DNA from: Bog-159 sp963756605
Lineage (GTDB): Bacteria > Acidobacteriota > Terriglobia > Bryobacterales > Bryobacteraceae
Length of the DNA: 64,000 nt
Reading direction: 5' to 3'
Assembly (NCBI GenBank): GCA_963756605.1
Contig: CAVWOT010000010.1
Location: 124,001 to 188,000, forward strand
Part shown: positions 33,279 through 42,356 of the stretch, piece by piece
Position numbering within the stretch: position 1 is the first letter of the stretch
How the letters are laid out: each line of letters begins with the position of its first letter
The notes under the pieces: model-generated
What the model was told of the DNA's origin: nothing
The model's database searches: none
Seen by the model: the letters and a program-made list of their open reading frames with translations, nothing else
Position numbers and translations under genes: made by a program

Positions 33279-34354
33279 GCACGCCTGCCGATACGTGCCG
33301 GACCATCGTGGCCGCCCAAACGACGCGGATCGCGGGGAGTGGCCAGGATGCGCCCGTCATCGCGGTGGATGGTTTGGCGGCAAGACGTTTCGGGACTGGC
33401 AGCCGATTGGGGACGAATGCTGACACCGACGCAGTTTGGGTCGAACGCGGCGATCCCCACGCAGTGCGGAACTTGTCGGCCAACTCCTTGTCCGTTTGGT
33501 CCGGGAAGCCCGACTTAATAGGCGGATCCGGTTTTGCCCCCCGTGCCGAGCGGGTAGGGGCGGGGGGGGCGCGGGAACATCGGGCAACGCTTAACGGACC
33601 TTGCGAAAGCACTGAAAGTCAGGCTTGGAAATGCCACGGTGCAGCTCCGCATAGACGGCCCCGCATCTGGCGGCGCCGGCGGACAGCTCACCGCATACCC
33701 GCGCGTCTCATGAGTCTGCGGGCGAACGGCGGCCAGCCCACAGGTTTCCATACACGCCTCGGCATCCACGAGACGATGTATCGCGGGCGGCCCTGGACCA
33801 TGCGGCAGTTCTCCGGCTTCGCCACTCCCGAGAGACCAACCACCGCTATCACTACCTGCTCGCGCAGGGGCAAGCCGGCTGTCGGTGCTATACGAAAAAC
33901 TCCACTGCGCACGCGGCGGATCAGGCCGAAGGGCAGGCGGTCGAGGACGTTGAGTGAAGCTGGCGGAACACTCTGGCAGGCTGCACGGTCAGACTGTATG
34001 AGTTGCTGGATGGCACGGTGGTTTTCGAAACCATCAGCAAACTTTCCGAAAGCATAAGCACTTTCGAGATCACGCCCAGGCATCCGCGGCGGTCCACAGT
34101 GAACCTGTCGATGTCCGCGTCCGCATGCGGGAAAATTCGCCGCCGTGATGCCCGTGCGGCTGTGGGCGGCGCGCACGGTCAGGCGCTCCGTTCCAGAGCT
34201 GCAGACGATCCATTTGTGGGAATGTTGCCAGAGCGAGGGCGGCATGATACAACAAAACCACAGTGCGGGGCGTCTGGTTGATGATCACCGAGGCAGACGA
34301 CGGGGGGACAACTCGGCCAGTACCGGTCAGGAAAGAGTAAGAAGGAGGTTCAAA
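33279..34354. other. About 1.1 kb without a supported gene
   Basis: Several open frames overlap here on both strands, none with recognisable motifs. A minus-strand piece reads GFPDQTDKELADKFRTAWG but could not be assigned. The end of the stretch (34341-34348) contains the GAAGGAGG ribosome-binding site of the next gene. It is probably degraded accessory DNA. Confidence 0.4.
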
Positions 34355-36436
34355 ATGACAATCCGCGGCGCCTTCCGTGCGCTTCGTTTCTGTAGTTTCT
34401 GGACGCTGTCGTTCGTTATGGTTCCGTTCGCTTCGACTTCGCTTCTCGCACAGACCGGGTCCACCTACTACGTGTCGACAATGGGTAGCGACAGCAATCC
34501 CGGCACACGCGCCGAGCCTTGGTTGACCGTCCAACACGCCGCAAACACCGTCACGGCAGGCGCTACAGCGTACGTGCTCGGGGGCGTCTATAACGAATCA
34601 GTTAAATTTCCCAATTCCGGAACGGCATCGGCGCCGATTACCTTCGAGAGCTATCCCGGTCAGACCGCGGTGATCGATGGGACCGGCCTGAGCGCATCGG
34701 GCATTCAAGGTCTCATCAATATCATCGACCAGAGCTACATCACCATCAGTGGATTTGAGATCCGTAACTATACGACCAGCAGTTCGAACGCGACTCCGTC
34801 CGGCGTGTGGATCACGGGCTATGGCACCGGGGTCAAAATTCTGAACAATCGAGTGCACGACATCACGACCACGTCGGAAGCGAACGGCAATGCGTTCGGA
34901 ATTTCGGTGTACGGCACGTCGCAGATTCCTATCACGCAACTGGCGATCAGCGGTAATGAGGTCTACCAGTTGAAGACCGGGCAAAGCGAATCGGTGAACG
35001 TGGATGGAAACGTTACGCATTTTAAAATTACGAATAATCTCGTTCACGATAATGACAACATCGGCATCGACGCGATTGGTTACGAAGGCGTCGGTCCGGT
35101 CGGCTACGATCAGGCTATGTATGGGGAGATCAGCGGGAACACGATCTATAACATCAGCGGGATAGCAAATGCGGGCGAGGGCGACGAATACGATGCCGAT
35201 GGACTATATTGCGACGGGTGCGCATATGTCACCTTCGAGAGGAACGTGATCTTTCAGGTGGACTACGGCATCGAGACCACCAGCGAGAACCAGGTTTGCC
35301 TGGAGAATGGCACCGAGTGGTCGGGCGGAAATCCGGGATCGGGAACAGCTTCCAGAGGCAAGCATCCGTGTTACGGAAGGTTTGCCACGGTGCGCAACAA
35401 TCTCTTCTACAAAGCAAACTCCTGCGGTAACTCCATAGGGGGCTACGCGTACGCCACGCGCAGGGGCGGCGGGAGCAACGGAGGGGGCAGCAGCTACCAC
35501 GACGTCTTTGTCAACAACACTCTTTACGACAACGGCACCCAGCCGGGCAACTCAAGCGAAGGCACACCCAGCGGGGAATTCCAGATTCAGCACCAGGTGG
35601 GCAAACTTCAAGGGAACATTTACGAAAACAACCTGCTCTATGCCGGCTCACCTAATATCTGGATCAACAGCTATGTCGCTTGCGACGCGAGTTATCCATG
35701 CCCGCCGGCCACGCTCAATTGGAACCTTTATTACTCTGTTGCAGGTTACCAGGAAGGCGCATCGATCTCGTGGGGTAACGTGAGCAGCTACACGAGTTTT
35801 GCAAACTGGCAGAGCACCAGCGGGGAAGATGCCGAATCCGTGAACCTGGATCCCCTCTTTGTGGATGCGGGTGCCACGCCTCCAAACTTTGAGATCACGC
35901 CTTCTTCGCCGGCCGTGGGCGCAGGCGGCACCAGCCTCACTTGCGCCGTCGGGTGGTGCGATCCCAGTTCTTCCAACTCGATTTATGGGCGCACGGACTT
36001 GCTTGGCAACCCCCGAATGACCAACGGAAGCATCGATATTGGCGCTTACCAAGGCACTGGAGCTAGCAACACATTGACCGTGGATTTAACCGCGGGGACT
36101 TACACTCTCAAGCCCAATCAGTCGACCACCCTGATGGTCGCGGTCTCCGCCGTTCCTGGGGGCGCCGGTGTGCCGAGCGGTACGGTGAACTTCATGCTCG
36201 GGGCGAACCTGTTGGAACAGCAAACCCTGCTGCCGACCGGCGCCACGACCTCGGCGGCCAGTCTGCCGATCAACGGGTCGCAGCTTGCGCAGGGCGCTAA
36301 CACGATAACCGCAGTGTACTCGGGAAATTCGATCGCCCCGTGCTGCAATCCATCGGAACCACCAGGAGGAGGAACGCCGGTTCCGGTCTACCCACGTGCA
36401 GCCTCGGCACCCATTACGGTGACGGTGACAAAATGA
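34355..36436 (+). CDS. Secreted right-handed beta-helix protein with C-terminal Ig-like domain
   Basis: A 693-residue exported protein. The signal peptide (FWTLSFVMVPFASTSLLAQ) is followed by TYYVSTMGSDSNPGTRAEPW, the opening of parallel beta-helix (DUF1565/pectin-lyase-like) domains. Repeats such as ITISGFEIRNYT, VKILNNRVHDIT and FKITNNLVHDNDNIGIDAIG then form helix coils. The final 120 residues form an Ig-like domain (PSGTVNFMLGANLLEQQTLL). ATG 34355 is supported by GAAGGAGG; the open frame upstream is spurious. Polysaccharide binding or lyase activity is the family expectation, but no catalytic residues were identified. Confidence 0.88.
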   Translation: MTIRGAFRALRFCSFWTLSFVMVPFASTSLLAQTGSTYYVSTMGSDSNPGTRAEPWLTVQHAANTVTAGATAYVLGGVYNESVKFPNSGTASAPITFESYPGQTAVIDGTGLSASGIQGLINIIDQSYITISGFEIRNYTTSSSNATPSGVWITGYGTGVKILNNRVHDITTTSEANGNAFGISVYGTSQIPITQLAISGNEVYQLKTGQSESVNVDGNVTHFKITNNLVHDNDNIGIDAIGYEGVGPVGYDQAMYGEISGNTIYNISGIANAGEGDEYDADGLYCDGCAYVTFERNVIFQVDYGIETTSENQVCLENGTEWSGGNPGSGTASRGKHPCYGRFATVRNNLFYKANSCGNSIGGYAYATRRGGGSNGGGSSYHDVFVNNTLYDNGTQPGNSSEGTPSGEFQIQHQVGKLQGNIYENNLLYAGSPNIWINSYVACDASYPCPPATLNWNLYYSVAGYQEGASISWGNVSSYTSFANWQSTSGEDAESVNLDPLFVDAGATPPNFEITPSSPAVGAGGTSLTCAVGWCDPSSSNSIYGRTDLLGNPRMTNGSIDIGAYQGTGASNTLTVDLTAGTYTLKPNQSTTLMVAVSAVPGGAGVPSGTVNFMLGANLLEQQTLLPTGATTSAASLPINGSQLAQGANTITAVYSGNSIAPCCNPSEPPGGGTPVPVYPRAASAPITVTVTK

Positions 36437-36852
36437 CGCTGACCTCGCCGTCCTGTGCGTAGGGGCTCCAGGAAGCGTATTGCCGTAGGGTCGGTTATCG
36501 AGCGCGGCTCGGCGCATGCCGGAACATATTCCCCAACACATACATATCGCCTCTTGATCTCTAGGTTTTGCGCTTTCTGACTTGTCCGCCATCGGTTCGC
36601 ATCAAAGGCTACCAGTTTGTCCGGTAACGTTCGATGCCATTGGTCAAAACATTGATCGAACTGAACTTGCCCGACTGAGTTCAGCACTAAGAACTGCCTA
36701 CTCGCCCCCCTAAGACGGAGCAACGCTAGGCGAACCGGGACGTTGGCCCCTATTCCCTCAAGAAAGGCTGTTACGATTTTGCACCGCGATGGTGTTCCGA
36801 AAGTTCTCAGTTTTTGACCCATAATGTTTTATTTCGTCGAAAGGGCCAGAAG
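36437..36852. other. Intergenic stretch, nothing recognised
   Basis: A minus-strand open frame of about 140 codons crosses this stretch (AFLEGIGANVPVRLALLRLR and onward) but partly runs antisense to the beta-helix gene and shows no family features. I see no RNA gene or clear terminator. Confidence 0.35.
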
Positions 36853-37026
36853 ATGACCACGCGGGACGACCTTCGAGGCTGGCTGCGGGAAGCGGCGAGA
36901 CGCGCGGCGACGCATCTTCTGGTCGGGTACGAGACGTTTGACTGGGGCGATCACCCAAGCCTGCCCCGACGCGGAACTCAGGGAGATCCTCCGAATGTCC
37001 CGGCCTCCGAGTTCAACGCTGGCTGA
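36853..37026 (+). pseudogene. Small conserved-type protein, frameshifted
   Basis: The start MTTRDDLRGWLREAARRAAT followed by HLLVGYETFDWGDHP resembles small acidobacterial proteins with the pattern LRxWLxxxxxxxATHxLVVCDTFDxxDYPV. After HP the frame changes: the expected continuation (PDAELREILRMSRPP) is found in the adjacent register. The remaining frame ends at ASEFNAG. It is probably a broken gene. Confidence 0.4.
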
Positions 37027-37176
37027 AAGCTCGCAAGGCGCTGGTGCTGTGCGCGGCTACCTTGTAAGCGCGACCGTCGAAGAGGAAGTCGATGCGGTAG
37101 GGTTTCATAGGTGGGCCCGAGCACGCTGCGATCATTTCCGGAGTCATTGCTGCTTTGCCATACTGAGCAAAGATTG

Positions 37177-37731
37177 TCATATTCTCGCAGAAGGGCGAGG
37201 ATGGAACTCTACCCGCTCAATATACGAGCCAGCAATTGGCTCCCCTATGACATCAGCCGGCCCAGCGCAGGGTATCGACTCCGCGGCACTGAAGATCGCG
37301 TGATCGTCATAATAGTCGCGCCACACGTCTGCTTCATGAAGCACATCCACTTTTAGGTAGAGGTCCGTCCAGATCATGCCAGGCGCGCCTTCATCCAGCT
37401 CGCAAACCAGAATCTGTCGTCCACCATGGAGGGGCATCCGGTGGCAGCGATTTGTGATCAACCCTGGCTTACGCCAAAGGCGCCTCCAGGCGCCGCCCTC
37501 CCGGGTTAGAAGCGCAGTACTTCCTCCGTGTGCCGAACGAGGTTCACAAGCGTTGAGTGCCGGCAGAACGTCGTCGCTCTTTGGGGACAGAAAGTGACCC
37601 TGAGTTACCATCGTCGCTGTGGGCGGGCAATCAAAGCCAGAAGTTTCATCCAGAGCTTCACGGCACTTGACTTCTTTTGCCGACTTCAACTTGGCCGGGC
37701 CACAAAGCCTCAAGTAATTCTGCGGCGCCAC
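37177..37731 (-). CDS. Hypothetical protein, possibly a remnant
   Basis: About 184 codons open on the minus strand. The C-terminal 110 residues read like a genuine protein: LLTREGGAWRRLWRKPGLIT, NRCHRMPLHGGRQILVCELD and GSYIERVEFHPRPSARI. No family name can be given. The N-terminal part looks less natural, so the true gene may be shorter or frame-damaged. It is flanked on both sides by non-coding or degraded DNA. Confidence 0.4.
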   Translation of the reverse strand: MAPQNYLRLCGPAKLKSAKEVKCREALDETSGFDCPPTATMVTQGHFLSPKSDDVLPALNACEPRSAHGGSTALLTREGGAWRRLWRKPGLITNRCHRMPLHGGRQILVCELDEGAPGMIWTDLYLKVDVLHEADVWRDYYDDHAIFSAAESIPCAGPADVIGEPIAGSYIERVEFHPRPSARI

Positions 37732-38479
37732 CTTCGCGCGGGCTCACGCCGTCAATTTTGATTTGCCGCGATTCTTCCGGGATGGTCGGGCGGTGCATCG
37801 CAGATTAGGCCCTACGGCCGGCGCGCGCAGACATATCGCCACGGTCTAATCGCTCGCACACCTTCAGCGCCAAGCGCCCGGCGTAGTCGCCAGCGTGCTC
37901 CGGGGCTGCGGCCCGCGGCGCTTCCGATAGGCCACGTCGAGGACTGGCGGGACGGCGGAGATCGTGTAAGGGACACGCCCGCCGCGGGGCAGGCGCGTCA
38001 CACGCGGCAGACGGCTCGCATGCCGGCAGCGCCAGTCGCGCGGAGGGTCACCGCTTCAAGGATGGAAGGACATGCGGCGCCTCCAAGCGGCGCGCATCCC
38101 ATCCGCGCGCTGGCGTCCACTGCGGCGGGCACTGGCAGGTCCAGCGCGCCAACGTATGTATGCGGCTTGTCGAGGTCCATTCTCCAGGCCCCCCATTCTA
38201 TGTCACACTTATGTTCGGTTTCTGTTCGCCAATCGAAAATCGAGAAGCGCGCTTATTTGTTGGCCGACAACAAGCTGGACGCTCTTTCCGAAAGACGACG
38301 CGGTGCTCGCCTCAGATTACATGGTCAAGAACGCGTCAAAACGTGTCAAGCGCTGGCCTATTCGGCACGTTGATCTGAAATCGAACTGCTGAGCATGCCC
38401 GGCAAACAGCGAAACTCGGCCAGCCGCACGAATCTCGCCCATGCCGGCTGCGGTCGGCGTTCCCCGCCCCACGAGAATC
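37732..38479. other. About 750 bp without a supported gene
   Basis: Only short overlapping frames on both strands, none recognisable. Nothing resembling an RNA gene was seen. Confidence 0.4.
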
Positions 38480-38995
38480 CTACCGCAACGTCATTGGCGT
38501 AATCACCCCGCCCTTCTTCACGCCCAGCCGGATAGGGCGAGGGTCGCCTTCTGCCGGCACACTCACCTCCACCCAGAGTTCCTCGCCCGGAGCGCGCCGC
38601 GAAGGATCGGGAACATGTTCGGGAATAAAGAAGGCGACCGGCTCGGCGAGAACCCACGCGTTGACGTTTGGCTCGGCCCCGGTTCGGACAGCTCGCTCCA
38701 TGATCTGCACCGTGCCGCTGGGGTCTGGCGTTGCCACCAGCCGCCTTCCCACGGCGGAGAGACGGGCGGATGTCAATGCCACCACCCCGCTCCCTGGCGC
38801 AGTGGCCGCTGCCCTCTCCACCTCCAGGCTCAGACTCACATAGCGTCCGCGCACGAACAGATTCGGATCGAACGATATCGCCTTCGCCCATGCGCGCGGC
38901 AACCGATCGCGATCCAGCGCGTACTTGCCGGCCACGCTCAGCACAATCAGGCATTGCAAAACTGTAACCGCTATAGCGCGGTGTGCCGGTTTCAT
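38480..38995 (-). CDS. GDYXXLXY-type membrane-anchored protein
   Basis: A 171-residue protein with one N-terminal membrane segment (IAVTVLQCLIVLSVAGKYAL) and a periplasmic beta domain. The segment FVRGRYVSLSLEVE stands where the family has its GDYXXLXY signature, here degenerate (RGRYVSLSL). The ending RPIRLGVKKGGVITPMTL also fits. Genes of this family are usually paired with DUF2157/DUF4401 membrane proteins, as here: its ATG overlaps the stop of the DUF2157 gene (ATGA). Function unknown. Confidence 0.75.
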   Translation of the reverse strand: MKPAHRAIAVTVLQCLIVLSVAGKYALDRDRLPRAWAKAISFDPNLFVRGRYVSLSLEVERAAATAPGSGVVALTSARLSAVGRRLVATPDPSGTVQIMERAVRTGAEPNVNAWVLAEPVAFFIPEHVPDPSRRAPGEELWVEVSVPAEGDPRPIRLGVKKGGVITPMTLR

Positions 38996-40113
38996 AAAGC
39001 CTCCCTCGACATATGTGTCAAAAGCCGGCGGCGCGCCCGTTCCAACACCCATCCGCCGCCAAGAAATAGCACGCCCATCGCGATCAGACTCGCGGAGCGG
39101 CCCAACTTGTCCATGAGGTTCGAAAAATAGAACGCCATCACCGTGATTGCCAAGCCGGCGAACGCCAGGTTGACCCGTTCGACCCGCCCATCGCGGACGC
39201 CCCACACCGCCAGCCCCGCCGCGCCGGTCGCGCACCAACAGTACAAAGCAATGGACTCGTGCAGTCTAATGCCGATTGCGCCTAGCACCAAGGCCCAGGC
39301 AATCGCCCCCGCGTTCCAAACGGCCCGGCGCGCGTCCAGTGCCAGCGCGGCCAGCAGCGGGACAAGCAGCGCCACAGCCCACGCGATCCAGTGTTCTCCC
39401 GATCCCCACAACACACCGGTGCGTCCCCACCACCCAAACGCTGCCAGTATCGCCGCCGCCGGAAGCAATGCCAGTCCGCCCAGCCACCCCAGCGCCTTGC
39501 GCAGCGGCCCATCCGCCGCCGAACGGCGTGCACTCAGGTACGCGAAGCTCAACGCGCACAAGCCCACCCATATGGGCAACATGGCGCGTGAATCAAGCGG
39601 CCCGCGTGTGCCCCACTCGGCGGCCAGCCACCAGGGAAGCAGTACCGCACACAAGGCGCCCTGCGTCCAATGCCCAAGCATCAGCCATGCCAGCGCGCAG
39701 CCGATGGCCCACAACAATATGGCCGCCGGCCAGCGTTCGTTCAAGTTGAAAATCTGTCCCGCCAGTGCGATGGCCGCCCCCAGCACCACGCTGCCCACCG
39801 CGTGCAACGCGACGGAAAGCCCTGCGAAGCGGTGCGCCGCCGCCGCGCCCGAACCGTGCAGCGCAACCAGGGTGGCCACCAGCAGCGACATGCGGCCGGC
39901 GCGCGATAGCTCGTCCCAGTGCGCGGACACGAACAGTAATATGCCGCCGGCCAGCAGAATCGCCCCAAATGCAAGCGCGATCCGCACCGGCCAACCCAGG
40001 CCCTGCGCGCGCGAATGCGCCCCTTCCCAGGCGCGGATGCGGCTGGCGCTGTCGATTTCCAGTAGGCCCGCGGCCGTCCATCTGTCCAAATTGCCTTCCC
40101 AATCTCTTGTCAT
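38992..40113 (-). CDS. DUF2157 polytopic membrane protein
   Basis: A 373-residue protein with a short cytoplasmic start (MTRDWEGNLDRWTAAGLLEI), characteristic of DUF2157, followed by about twelve hydrophobic helices, for example IALAFGAILLAGGILLFVSA and ASLIAMGVLFLGGGWVLERA. ATG 40113 follows GGAG at close spacing; ATG 40122 is possible. The stop overlaps the start of the GDYXXLXY gene, so the two proteins probably form one membrane complex. No function is established for the family. Confidence 0.85.
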   Translation of the reverse strand: MTRDWEGNLDRWTAAGLLEIDSASRIRAWEGAHSRAQGLGWPVRIALAFGAILLAGGILLFVSAHWDELSRAGRMSLLVATLVALHGSGAAAAHRFAGLSVALHAVGSVVLGAAIALAGQIFNLNERWPAAILLWAIGCALAWLMLGHWTQGALCAVLLPWWLAAEWGTRGPLDSRAMLPIWVGLCALSFAYLSARRSAADGPLRKALGWLGGLALLPAAAILAAFGWWGRTGVLWGSGEHWIAWAVALLVPLLAALALDARRAVWNAGAIAWALVLGAIGIRLHESIALYCWCATGAAGLAVWGVRDGRVERVNLAFAGLAITVMAFYFSNLMDKLGRSASLIAMGVLFLGGGWVLERARRRLLTHMSREAL

Positions 40114-40620
40114 GCTCTCCATAAGGGCATGTTTCGCGCCACGCGACCACCATTGTGAAATCAGCAGTTTGGCCGCCCCGTGCCGCACCACCTCCGCCGA
40201 CGAAGTACATTTTCCGTATGGCTGGTATACATCTGTAGTGCGGCGCCATCCGTCGCTCCTGCTGCAAGCATTGACTGATTGCAACAGCGCGCCCTACAAC
40301 TTATGCGCCGGTAACAATAATGGCGGCCGCAAGACGTTTACTTGCAATTGACATGAGTGCTTTAAAGTGTCGACCGCTGACTAAGGGATCGTGCAGGTTA
40401 GCCACTAGGTTGGAGGTGCTCCCAAACTCGAGAATTGTGGAACGCCGTAACAGCGCTCCTTTCCAACCTCGATTTTCAGTCCCGATGGTGCTTGGGACCA
40501 GTGCAGTTTTTGGAACAGCTCTGAACGGCCGATTTTGCCAAGTCCTACGCTCCTTTGCCCCGCGAGCTTTGGCGACTCATCCCCATTCTTCAGTCACGAC
40601 TTACGTCTCTTGCTTAATAA
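40114..40620. other. Intergenic stretch with one long-range inverted repeat
   Basis: No gene is seen. AGGTTGGA at 40407-40414 pairs exactly with TCCAACCT at 40462-40469, with partly complementary bases inside (GGTGCT/AGCGCT), so a stem-loop of about 60 nt could form. The end of the stretch borders the IS200-like element. Confidence 0.4.
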
Positions 40621-41165
40621 CTGCCGGCTAAAGCCGGTAGAATTCGGTTCCGACTCTCAGCTGAGAGCCGGCTCAAGGCTCGGTGGGCGCGGTGATCTTG
40701 AACCCCTGATCCTCGTCGTCCCATCGCTGGCCTCGATATACTTTTTGATCGTATCCTCGTCCACCGCGCACGCTCGCGCAGAAGTACCTCCGCGCCCACC
40801 AGTGTTGCCCCACATACCGCTTCCGCAGTTCGCCAAATTCGTCCTGCCCCCGGCGTGACGAGCGGCCCTTTAGGTACTGCACCAGTTTTGCCGGCGCTAT
40901 GTTCGGCGGAGAGGACACCCGCAGGTGAATGTGATCCGGCGACACCGCGCCTCGTACCATCACCACTTCGCTACCCTGACAGATCTGTCGGAGCAGGTCG
41001 CGCGCACGCCCGGCCACTCGTCCGCGCAGTATCTTGTATCGGTGCTTCGTATTCCATGCGATGTGATATTTGATATCGAACACCGCGCGCGCTGGTTCGG
41101 TACTCGCCCATCCTCCTATTTTCGCAGCAGGAGGCTCGAAGCTGATCGCCTGAAAGGCGATGGGA
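40621..41165 (-). mobile_element. IS200/IS605-type element (tnpA only) with terminal hairpins
   Basis: A single Y1-transposase gene is flanked by hairpins on both sides: CCGGCT-AA-AGCCGG (40624-40637) and CTCTCAGCTGAGAG (40654-40667) beyond the 3' end, and ATCGCCT-GAA-AGGCGAT (41145-41161) beyond the 5' end. Sub-terminal hairpins and no inverted terminal repeats are typical for this family. Exact cleavage ends cannot be fixed from the sequence, so the boundaries are approximate. Confidence 0.7.
40673..41083 (-). pseudogene. IS200-type transposase TnpA with two compensating frameshifts
   Basis: A 136-codon frame encoding a Y1 HUH transposase: MFDIKYHIAWNTKHRYKILR, RGAVSPDHIHLRVSSPP (the HUH motif) and LRKRYVGQHWWARRYFC. 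Near the C-terminus the open frame reads VRGGRGYDQKVYRGQRW, whereas the neighbouring frame reads VDEDTIKKYIE, the expected catalytic-tyrosine helix. The family sequence resumes with GQRWDDEDQGFKITAPTEP. A one-base insertion and a one-base loss therefore put about 11 codons, including the Tyr context, out of register. The protein is probably inactive. Confidence 0.75.
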
Positions 41166-41439
41166 TTAGACCTGGAAGACGGAGCTAAATCCGGGACTCA
41201 CAGTGAGTTCATAAAAGCGGTGCGGTACAACCAGGAAGGTGTAGTCGCCACTCGCCCGTCTCGCTGGTCTTGGTGCTGTCGCTCGTGTCGTCTGCCCCCG
41301 CCACCTTCTTTGCTCATCCAAATTGAAAACCGCCAGCCTGCGCCACGATTGGGCGAAAGCTCTGTCCGAACAATCGAACTTCCCTGCCTCACTTCTAGTC
41401 GTCTAATGTAAGTGGCTTGTATCTAAAAGTGTCAAGTTT
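41166..41439. other. Short intergenic stretch
   Basis: A minus-strand frame ends VATTPSWLYRTAFMNSL, suggesting the tail of a lost transposase or similar gene, but it cannot be assigned. Nothing else seen. Confidence 0.3.
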
Positions 41440-42299
41440 TCAGCTGGCTTTCGGCAGCGGAAAAGCGTCGTAAATTAGCAGGTCAAGTTGCGTGTCGACG
41501 CGATCCAAGGCTTGCCGAAGTGGGAACGGTAGAACGGCATCGTTGGCGGTGAACATGGCCATGGCGGGCCGGAACACGCGGGCCTCCAGCCGCGAAAACA
41601 ACCGAGCGACCTTCCAACCATAGGGAGTAACGAAATAGCGATTGGTCTTGGGTGGACGGTAGATCAGACCCTTCAGCCGGAGCCGGCGCAAGTCATAGGT
41701 CATCTGGTGCGGAGTGTACTCGGCCAGCGTCACGCCCAACAGATCCGCCACCTGCTGCCGCAGATGGCGATTGCGAAAACCGTCGATGAGATGATGAAAC
41801 ATGGTGAGCGCCAGCAGTAGCGCCATCACTCGCGGTTGGCCGAACCTCAATCCGGGCGCCTTTTGGCCGTCTTCTGTGACGGCAGGTTGCACCACTCTTT
41901 GGATGCTGTCGCCGCTCAGGCCACTGTTGTGGCTGACGCGTTCGACTTCCAGTAAGCGCCGGTTGATCTGTCGGCCGATCTTTTGCAGGTACGGCAGATT
42001 GCTCAATCCCTTATTCGCCCCAAAGTCGCCGGCCTCCCGGAAGGTCCCCTCAGTCCGGCAGCCGCGGCCTTCCTTGAAGTACTGTTTTAGGTCGAAGTTC
42101 TTGTATGCGATGTGCAGACTGGGGTGCACGCCGTCTTGTATCACGCGGGTGCGAAACTCCCCCGGCGTTCTCTTGGTCACTCTCCGCCCAAAGATCAACT
42201 GCACACGATCCGGCCGCCCCAGATCCAGATTGTCGCGGATGATCTCTTCGAAGAACTCCCGGCCCCGCAGCGGACGATCGAAGATCTGCGTCAAACTAA
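41440..42299 (-). pseudogene. Uncharacterised multi-copy gene, C-terminal half (split by ISAzo13-type IS)
   Basis: This half reads LTQIFDRPLRGREFFEEIIR, DNLDLGRPDRVQLIFGRRV and SLHIAYKNFDLKQYFKEGR. A winged-helix-like C-terminal part follows (YTPHQMTYDLRRLRLKGLIY, RYFVTPYGWKVARLFSRLEA). Removing the IS and one copy of the target duplication joins it in frame to the N-terminal half at 43646-44384 (QMEV-SLTQIFD), giving about 530 residues. The family occurs widely as a repeated gene of unknown function. A truncated relative lies at 24702-25010. Confidence 0.8.
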
Positions 42300-42326
42300 G
42301 GGCTTGCTAAAGAATAATCTGTACAA
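42300..42326 (+). repeat. Left inverted repeat of the ISAzo13-type IS
   Basis: GGGCTTGCTAAAGAATAATC followed by TGTACAA; matches the right end in inverse orientation with one mismatch in the inner 22 bp. Confidence 0.85.
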
Positions 42327-42356
42327 ATCAACGGAGATCGGTTATGTTTTATTTAA

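Noticed and set aside
39143..40351. 402-codon open frame antisense to the DUF2157 membrane gene
   Set aside because: Rich in Ser/Pro/Ala as expected from the reverse of a GC-rich membrane gene; no family features.
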